Source of the DNA: Verrucomicrobiales bacterium
GTDB taxonomy: Bacteria > Verrucomicrobiota > Verrucomicrobiia > Limisphaerales > UBA1100
Reading direction: 5' to 3'
Assembly: GCA_005809105.1 (NCBI GenBank)
Contig: SYLI01000100.1
Coordinates: 1-57,129 of the forward strand
DNA: 57,129 nucleotides
This document shows, one piece after another, positions 52,067 through 57,129 of the stretch. Position numbers and translations under genes: made by a program. The stretch's first letter is position 1. Each line of letters begins with the position of its first letter. The notes below the pieces were generated by a model. It saw only the letters and a program-made list of their open reading frames with translations, was not told the origin of the DNA and did no database searches.

Positions 52067-52192
52067 GGCCGGAAAGTAAGGCGACCCCAAAAAACTGCGC
52101 AAGGAGAAAACCAACTCCAGCAGGGAAAAGTAATTCACAGCGTCGCACCCGAAGCTTGACACGTGAAATGCCCGCCACACCATGCGCACGCC

Positions 52193-53086
52193 GTGGCCAC
52201 CCGCAAATCCCAATGTGTCACGCTTGGTTTACTGCAGCACGCCTGCGGCAGCCGGCCCGAGGCGAACCTGAAAAAAACCCTCGCTGCTGCCGAACGCGCC
52301 GCACGCGACGGCGCCCGAATCCTCTGTACGCAGGAACTTTTCCGCTCGCAGTACTTTTGCCAGGACGAGGATCATAAAAACTTCCTCCTCGCCGAGTCCA
52401 TCCCCGGCCCCAGCACCAAGGCCTTCCAGCAACTGGCGCGGCGTCGCAAAGTGGTCATCATCGCCTCGCTCTTCGAGAAGCGGGCCGCCGGGTTGTACCA
52501 TAACACCGCCGTCATCATCGACACCGACGGCACCATCCGTGGCATCTACCGCAAGATGCACATTCCTGATGATCCCCTCTTCCATGAGAAGTTCTATTTT
52601 ACACCCGGCGACACGGGTTTTCGCGCGTGGCCAACCAAGCTGGGCAAGGTGGGTGTGCTGATCTGCTGGGATCAATGGTATCCCGAAGCTGCGCGGCTCA
52701 CGGCGCTTGCTGGCGCGGAAATCCTCATCTATCCGACCGCCATTGGCTGGCATCCCAAGGAGAAGGCCAGGCACGGCGCCCACCAGCACGGCGCCTGGGA
52801 AACCATCCAGCGCAGCCACGCCGTCGCCAATGGCTGTTTTGTGGCCGCCGTCAATCGCATCGGTCTGGAGCGCCCCATCGGCGGGGACGGAATCGAATTC
52901 TGGGGCCAGAGCTTCGTGGCCGGCACCAGCGGACAGATTCTCGGCAAGGCCAGCGTGGACCGCGAGGAGAACCTGCTGGTGGAGGTGAACCTTGCCGACG
53001 TGGATGCCACGCGCACTCACTGGCCGTTTCTGCGCGATCGCCGCATTGACGCTTATGGCGGTATCACCCAACGACTGATCGATTGA
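52193..53086 (+). CDS. aguB: N-carbamoylputrescine amidase (nitrilase family)
   Basis: This carbon-nitrogen hydrolase of 297 residues converts N-carbamoylputrescine to putrescine in polyamine synthesis. The Glu-Lys-Cys triad is visible: Glu in LCTQELF, Lys in YRKMHIPDD, Cys in LICWDQWYPEAARL. The segments FFLAES-like FLLAESIPGPST, YHNTAVIIDTDG, and IYPTAIGWHPKEK match AguB. The start is uncertain: GTG at 52193 (VATRKSQ) gives the usual lead into VTLGLLQHAC; a GTG at 52163 is also open. No ribosome site is clear. The stop overlaps the gluQ ATG (TGATG). Agmatine deiminase, the usual partner, is not in the window. Confidence 0.9.
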   Translation: MATRKSQCVTLGLLQHACGSRPEANLKKTLAAAERAARDGARILCTQELFRSQYFCQDEDHKNFLLAESIPGPSTKAFQQLARRRKVVIIASLFEKRAAGLYHNTAVIIDTDGTIRGIYRKMHIPDDPLFHEKFYFTPGDTGFRAWPTKLGKVGVLICWDQWYPEAARLTALAGAEILIYPTAIGWHPKEKARHGAHQHGAWETIQRSHAVANGCFVAAVNRIGLERPIGGDGIEFWGQSFVAGTSGQILGKASVDREENLLVEVNLADVDATRTHWPFLRDRRIDAYGGITQRLID

Positions 53087-53934
53087 TGGACGGCACCTGC
53101 GCGCCATCCCCCTACCGGGGACGCCTCGCTCCGTCTCCCACCGGCTATCTACACTTGGGCCATGCTCGGACCTTCTGGACGGCCCAGCAGCGCGCACGGC
53201 AGCACGGCGGCACGATGATTCTGCGCAATGAGGATCTCGATGGAGCGCGCTGCCGGCCTGAATTCGTCGCCGCGATGTTGGAGGATCTAAAGTGGTTTGG
53301 CTTGGAGTGGAGTGAAGGCCCCGACTGTGGCGGCTCCTGCGGCCCGTACCACCAGAGCGAGCGCGTCGCGATGTACCGCGCCGCCCTCGACCGGCTCCGC
53401 GAGACGCGCCTCGTCTATCCGTGCTGCTGCTCCCGTAAGGATGTGCAGCACGCAGCCTCGGCACCGCACGCGGAGGATGGCGAGCCGCTTTATCCGGGCA
53501 CCTGCCGACCGCCGTCCCCAGCCGCACAGGCTGCATCCAGGGTCTGCTGGCGGTTCCTTGTGCGCGAGGGTGAGGTCGTGGAGTTTGTGGACGGCCAGCG
53601 TGGCCCGCAACGGTTTGTCGCAGGCCGCGACTTTGGCGACTTTCCCGTCTGGCGCACCGATGACCTTCCCAGTTACCAACTGGCAGTGGTGGTGGATGAC
53701 GCGGCGATGGGTATCACCGAGGTGGTGCGCGGAGAGGACCTGCTGCTCTCCACCGCGCGCCAGTTGCTCCTCTACCGCGCCCTTGCGCTCGCGCCGCCAG
53801 CGTTCCTGCATTGTCCGCTGGTGCGCGACACCCACGGGGAACGGCTCGCCAAACGGCACGATGCGCTCAGTCTGCGTGCGCTGCGGGCGGCCGGTGCCGA
53901 TCCTGTGGCGCTACGGACGGGCGGCGCCGCCTAG
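53086..53934 (+). CDS. gluQ: Glutamyl-Q tRNA(Asp) synthetase
   Basis: GluQ is a truncated GltX paralogue that attaches glutamate to queuosine in tRNA-Asp. The 282-residue protein has a HIGH-type motif RLAPSPTGYLHLGHARTF, ILRNEDLD, a zinc site (YPCCCSR and a Cys in YPGTCR), and a KMSKS-like GERLAKRHDALSL. It lacks the anticodon-binding domain, as expected. It is translationally coupled to aguB by TGATG, and its stop overlaps the stop of the convergent pseudopilin-like gene. Confidence 0.93.
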   Translation: MDGTCAPSPYRGRLAPSPTGYLHLGHARTFWTAQQRARQHGGTMILRNEDLDGARCRPEFVAAMLEDLKWFGLEWSEGPDCGGSCGPYHQSERVAMYRAALDRLRETRLVYPCCCSRKDVQHAASAPHAEDGEPLYPGTCRPPSPAAQAASRVCWRFLVREGEVVEFVDGQRGPQRFVAGRDFGDFPVWRTDDLPSYQLAVVVDDAAMGITEVVRGEDLLLSTARQLLLYRALALAPPAFLHCPLVRDTHGERLAKRHDALSLRALRAAGADPVALRTGGAA

Positions 53935-54428
53935 TTGCCCGCGTTGGTGAGGGAATGGTTGGCGACGCTGCAACGCGGCTCCCGACCGACGCCTGAGATC
54001 GAATATTGGCCACCGGCAGGACAGGTGAGCCTTAATTTCACCACCAGTGGATCGAGTTCCTGCTCACCTTTTGCAAAGCGCACTTTCAAGGTTCCGTTGG
54101 ATTCGGAACCGGCGGAGGTAACCGTCCCGCGTCCAAGACCATCGGCCTCCACCACGTTGCCTTGCTTGAAGAGCACACGCGCCATCGCCCGATCCAGCCC
54201 GCTTGCATTGGCGTCACCGGCTGCTGCCGGAGCCAGCCGGCCAAATTCCAGCGCCTGGGAGAGGACGCGAAGGTTGTTAAGACAGCCTGCCTCATCGCCC
54301 TGAAGCTCGTCCACGACGCGCACGTGGAGGAATTCAAATCCAATCAGCAAGAGCGTAACTAAGAGGGCGCACGCAATCAAAGTCGCGTCGATCCACCGGC
54401 GGGCGCGGCGTGTGGGAGAATCAGACAT
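53931..54428 (-). CDS. Pseudopilin-related membrane protein without prepilin site
   Basis: This 165-residue protein has one N-terminal membrane helix (LIACALLVTLLLIGFEFL). A soluble domain carries Cys in CLNNLRVLSQAL and a C-terminal Cys pair in CPAGGQYSISGVGREPRCSV. This C-terminus matches the neighbouring pseudopilin (CPGGGSYTLTTVDELPTCSV), and the first Cys segment resembles its CQQNLDTLHTVM. However, there is no G-FTLVE cleavage site, so it would not be processed by prepilin peptidase. It lies 39 bases downstream of the pseudopilin gene. It is probably a diverged duplicate kept as a membrane-anchored partner; the function is unknown. Confidence 0.72.
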   Translation of the reverse strand: MSDSPTRRARRWIDATLIACALLVTLLLIGFEFLHVRVVDELQGDEAGCLNNLRVLSQALEFGRLAPAAAGDANASGLDRAMARVLFKQGNVVEADGLGRGTVTSAGSESNGTLKVRFAKGEQELDPLVVKLRLTCPAGGQYSISGVGREPRCSVANHSLTNAGN

Positions 54429-54467
54429 GGAGCCCAAGCTGCAGAGGCGGGGACAACTAGGATGGGG

Positions 54468-54842
54468 CTACTTGGACTCGACCGAGCCTTCCTCGGTGTC
54501 CATGCGCCCGTGCACCGAACAGGTGGGCAACTCATCAACGGTGGTCAGCGTGTAAGAGCCGCCGCCGGGGCATCTTGGGAATTTCTTGTTCTTGAGCAGC
54601 GGCTTGATGTCGTCGGGGGAGACCGCGGAGTTGTCGCCCTTCTGGTGATCGACCGCCCACTGCTGCATGACGGTGTGCAGGGTGTCGAGGTTTTGCTGGC
54701 AGGCCTTCTTGGCGGCATCCTTGCGGGCTTGGATGAGATTGGGGATCGCGACGGCCGCCAGCATCCCGATGATGGCAACCACGATCATGATTTCCACCAG
54801 CGTGAACCCGCGTTGTTGTCTTGATCCTAGTCGCATTACCAT
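54468..54842 (-). CDS. Type II secretion/type IV pilin-like pseudopilin
   Basis: This 124-residue prepilin-like protein has a short basic leader (MVMRLGSRQQRG). The cleavage/methylation motif GFTLVEIMIVVAIIGMLAA follows, then an amphipathic helix, and a C-terminal Cys-loop CPGGGSYTLTTVDELPTCS. Such pseudopilins build the short pseudopilus of type II secretion or are surface pilins; PVC genomes carry many copies. The start at 54842 is set by GGAGGAG five bases upstream. Other secretion genes are absent nearby. Confidence 0.9.
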   Translation of the reverse strand: MVMRLGSRQQRGFTLVEIMIVVAIIGMLAAVAIPNLIQARKDAAKKACQQNLDTLHTVMQQWAVDHQKGDNSAVSPDDIKPLLKNKKFPRCPGGGSYTLTTVDELPTCSVHGRMDTEEGSVESK

Positions 54843-54859
54843 AACCACTCCTCCACCCC

Positions 54860-54888
54860 TATGTAGCACAGACCCCCGTGGGTGACAA
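54860..54888 (-). promoter_or_regulatory. Predicted promoter of the pseudopilin pair
   Basis: On the minus strand, -35 TTGTCA and -10 TACATA are separated by 17 bases, 18 bases from the pseudopilin ATG. The -35 sits in an imperfect 17-bp palindrome (GGTGACA-ATA-TGTTACC at 54881-54897), a possible operator. The implied leader is very short. Confidence 0.45.
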
Positions 54889-54918
54889 TATGTTACCGGG
54901 TTTGTCCGCCGCAGGTTC

Positions 54919-56688
54919 TCACTTGAAGTAGAGTTCCTCGGCGTTCCATGTGACACGGTAGCTGCTCAGCGCCGTGGCGCGCACATTGCCGAGGTTGCCG
55001 CGGTAGGCGGAATAGGACTTGGGCGAGGTGGTGTAGATCATCGGCGCCTGTTCGCCCAGGATGTGCTGCACTTCGTCGAAGAGCGCCTTGCGTTTAGCGT
55101 GGTCCAGCTCCTTGATTTGCTGGTTCATGAGCTCGTCAATGCGCGCCTCCCACGCGGTGGCGGGAGACTTCTGCCGGGGATACCATTGATGCGTGAATCC
55201 GCTGGAGAGCAGCACGTTCATGCTCGATGCCGGATCCACGCCGCCTCCGCCCAGTCCCAGCAGGATGCATTCATAGTCCTTCGTGTTGTTGATTTTGCTG
55301 ACGAGCGAGTTGAATTCGATGGGCTGGTACACGAGCTTCACCCCCAGTTTCTTGAGGTCACTGGCGATCATCGTGGCCAGCTTCTCGCGCACGACATTGC
55401 CCGTGTTGGTGTTCATGACAAACTCGATGGGCTTGCCGTCCGCGTCTTCGAGGAGTCCGTCGTTGTTGCGGTCCTCGATGCCGATGGATTTGAGCAGTGC
55501 GCGGGCCTTGTCCAGATCGTACGGATACTTGGGTGTGTCGGCGTTGTACCACTTGCCGTTGGCCTTGGAGACGAAGCTGTAATTGGGCTCGGCGCGATTG
55601 GCGTAGATCGACTTGACGATCGAGGGGCGGTCCAGTGCGAAGGAGATGGCCTGACGAAACTTGGTGTTGCCAAACCATTTCAACTTTGCCGGATCCACCA
55701 GCGGCTTGCCGGCCTTGTCCTTCTCCGGATTCATGTTGAACCAGAGAAAGCCCCGTTCCAGTCCCACTCCCAACTCCGCCAGCTGAAACTTGCCCTTGTC
55801 GGCCTCGGCCCTGAACTTGTCGTACTCGTCGGGGCGGACATTCTCGTGCACGTCGCACTCGTTGTTGAGAAACGCCAGCGACATGGCGTTCATGTCGGGA
55901 ACCACCTTGTACACCACCGCGTCCAGATAGGGCAGCGGCTGGCCCTTGGCATCCACCATGAAGAACCGCGGGTTGCGCTCCAGAAGCGTGTATTCGCCGG
56001 GCTTGAACTGCTTGAGATTGAACGGGCCGCAGGTGACCAGTTCCGCCGGCGGGGTGTTGATGCCGTACGCCGCCTCGAATTCGCCGGCGGCCCGCTTGGA
56101 CTCCAGCACGTGACGGGGGATGATCGCCACGCTTCCAAAATACTCGATGAACGGCGCGTAGGGATCCGGTGTCGTCACCTTCACCGTCCAGTCATCGACC
56201 TTGGCCACCTCAAAATTCTTCCCGTCAATCTTGAAGAGGTCCGCCGTGACATTGTTGATCTTCGGGTCGTAGACCACCTGCCAGGTGAAGACCACGTCAT
56301 CAGCCGTCAGCGGCTTGCCATCGCTCCAAATCACGCCTTTGCGAAGGTGAAAGGTCCACGTCTTTTGGTCGGCCGATACGTCCCACTTGTGCGCCAGCCC
56401 CGGCCGCACATCTTGAGTCTGCGTGTCCACCACCACCAGCCCCATGAACAGCAGGCGGATGATGTCCTGCGAACTGGACTCGTTTTCGGTGATGGGATTA
56501 AACGTCTTGGGATCTCCAAAGGTGGCGATGACAAGCCGCCCTCCCGGCTTGCCCGGCTGACAGGGCACCACCATCGGCGGATCCGTCACCACGGCGGCCG
56601 ACCGCCGGGCCGAGGGCTTTTCCGCCGGCGGTTTGCAACCCAACAATGCCAGCAACAAAACCCCGACAAGCAAGCTAGGGTGTCTCAT
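54919..56688 (-). CDS. Peptide ABC transporter substrate-binding lipoprotein
   Basis: This solute-binding protein of the SBP_bac_5 (OppA/DppA) family has 589 residues. The signal peptide MRHPSLLVGVLLLALLGC ends at a lipobox Cys. Hallmarks are DPKTFNPITENESSSQDIIR, LMGLV-like LLFMGLVVVDTQ, WTFHLRKGVIWSDGKPLTADDVVFTW, TNTGNVVREKLATMI and a C-terminal LGEQAPMIYTTSPKSYSAYR. It captures oligopeptides or similar ligands for the ABC permease. ATG at 56688 is chosen because the signal peptide starts there. It lies downstream of the ATPase gene in the same direction. Confidence 0.93.
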   Translation of the reverse strand: MRHPSLLVGVLLLALLGCKPPAEKPSARRSAAVVTDPPMVVPCQPGKPGGRLVIATFGDPKTFNPITENESSSQDIIRLLFMGLVVVDTQTQDVRPGLAHKWDVSADQKTWTFHLRKGVIWSDGKPLTADDVVFTWQVVYDPKINNVTADLFKIDGKNFEVAKVDDWTVKVTTPDPYAPFIEYFGSVAIIPRHVLESKRAAGEFEAAYGINTPPAELVTCGPFNLKQFKPGEYTLLERNPRFFMVDAKGQPLPYLDAVVYKVVPDMNAMSLAFLNNECDVHENVRPDEYDKFRAEADKGKFQLAELGVGLERGFLWFNMNPEKDKAGKPLVDPAKLKWFGNTKFRQAISFALDRPSIVKSIYANRAEPNYSFVSKANGKWYNADTPKYPYDLDKARALLKSIGIEDRNNDGLLEDADGKPIEFVMNTNTGNVVREKLATMIASDLKKLGVKLVYQPIEFNSLVSKINNTKDYECILLGLGGGGVDPASSMNVLLSSGFTHQWYPRQKSPATAWEARIDELMNQQIKELDHAKRKALFDEVQHILGEQAPMIYTTSPKSYSAYRGNLGNVRATALSSYRVTWNAEELYFK

Positions 56689-56730
56689 GGGCCGTAGCCT
56701 AAACGATGGGCCCCTCAAAGCCAACCGATT

Positions 56731-57129
56731 CTACTTTGCCAGATGGCACGCCGCCCAGCGGCCGGGAGAAAGCTCGCGCAGCGCAGGCACGTCAGTTTTG
56801 CAACGGGCCTCCGCCATCGCGCATCGTGGATGAAACGGGCAGCCCGCCGGCGGGTTGATGGGCGAAGGCACATCACCCGGCAGCATGATGCGCGCGCGCT
56901 TGGATTGCGGGTCCACCACGGGAACGGCTGAAATCAATGCCTGCGTGTACGGGTGCCGCGGATCCCGGCAGAGGGCGCGCGACTCGCCCATCTCCACCAC
57001 CCGCCCCAAGTACATCACCACCACGCGACGGCTGATGTGCTCCACCACCGCCAGATCGTGCGCGATGAACAAATAGGCCACGCCCTCGGCCTTCTGCAAG
57101 TCCCGCAGCAGATTGATCACCTGCGCCTG
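56731..57129 (-). CDS. Oligopeptide/dipeptide ABC transporter ATP-binding protein, C-terminal part
   Basis: This frame runs off the right edge; the visible 132 codons are the C-terminal part of an Opp/Dpp-type ATPase. It contains the H-loop [40 protein letters not shown], and the oligopeptide-specific C-terminal domain with the Cys cluster ([18 protein letters not shown]), which can hold an iron-sulfur or metal site. The Walker A and signature motifs should lie beyond the window. It is 42 bases upstream of the binding-protein gene. Confidence 0.95.
   Translation of the reverse strand, partial: QAQVINLLRDLQKAEGVAYLFIAHDLAVVEHISRRVVVMYLGRVVEMGESRALCRDPRHPYTQALISAVPVVDPQSKRARIMLPGDVPSPINPPAGCPFHPRCAMAEARCKTDVPALRELSPGRWAACHLAK

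Noticed and set aside
53086-53934. Second gltX or truncated glutamyl-tRNA synthetase pseudogene
   Set aside because: The length, zinc-site cysteines and lack of an anticodon domain are exactly those of intact GluQ; motifs are complete.
55063-56697. A 544-codon plus-strand open frame opposite the peptide-binding protein
   Set aside because: Antisense shadow of a conserved lipoprotein gene; no family features in the translation.

Overview
This 57 kb window is GC-rich, densely coded chromosomal DNA. It most likely comes from a bacterium of the PVC superphylum, probably Verrucomicrobiota. The evidence is a secreted cytochrome/DUF1549/DUF1553 protein followed by a DUF1501 protein, a Minf_1886-family protein, a GroEL ending in a His/Asp tail, DUF1844, and a Tol-Pal locus with a TonB-like subunit. 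I see no transposase, integrase, phage gene or CRISPR array. The gene content is mainly core genome with a few lineage-specific proteins.

Layout. 1-2.3 kb: the groL 3' end, a hexose-phosphate mutarotase and xylose isomerase. 2.3-5.75 kb (minus): SRP RNA, dnaX, ybaB, recR, HAD phosphatase; the first four keep the order known from Bacillus. 5.8-13 kb (minus): lipoprotein aldose epimerase, M16 peptidase, Minf_1886 protein, an unrecognised 50-residue membrane peptide, leuS. 13.2-21 kb (plus): a secreted RCC1-repeat protein, a 1,693-residue exported cytochrome/WD40/DUF1549/DUF1553 protein and a Tat-exported DUF1501 protein. 21.1-25.4 kb (plus): SDR, class V aminotransferase, carbon-starvation transporter cstA. 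25.4-28.5 kb (minus): tatA, tatC, ispE and an Lrp-type regulator. 28.7-33.5 kb (minus): a complete Tol-Pal operon (tolQ, tolR, TonB/TolA-like, tolB and two Pal lipoproteins).

33.6-41.3 kb: a CrtI/PYROXD2-like oxidoreductase, then a tightly overlapped minus-strand operon (coiled-coil protein, moaA, metF, coaE, glgB). 41.4-47.2 kb: DUF1844, a parvulin isomerase, serA, maf, DUF1802 and a nucleoside-symporter-like MFS protein. 47.2-51.7 kb: initiator tRNA, pgsA, chrA, gltX, panE. 51.7-57.1 kb: an HU gene interrupted by an in-frame stop, N-carbamoylputrescine amidase, gluQ, two pseudopilin-like genes, and an oligopeptide ABC transporter (binding protein plus a partial ATPase).

Envelope functions recur: Tat export serves the DUF1501 protein, Tol-Pal maintains the outer membrane, and parvulin, M16 peptidase and lipoproteins act outside the cytoplasm. 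The observations most worth checking are the HU nonsense codon, the DnaX zinc module with three of four ligands replaced, the His-rich and loop-expanded TatC, the giant fused cytochrome protein, and a pseudopilin relative without a prepilin cleavage site. I did not find a clearly new multi-gene system. All assignments come from reading the sequence; no database search was run.
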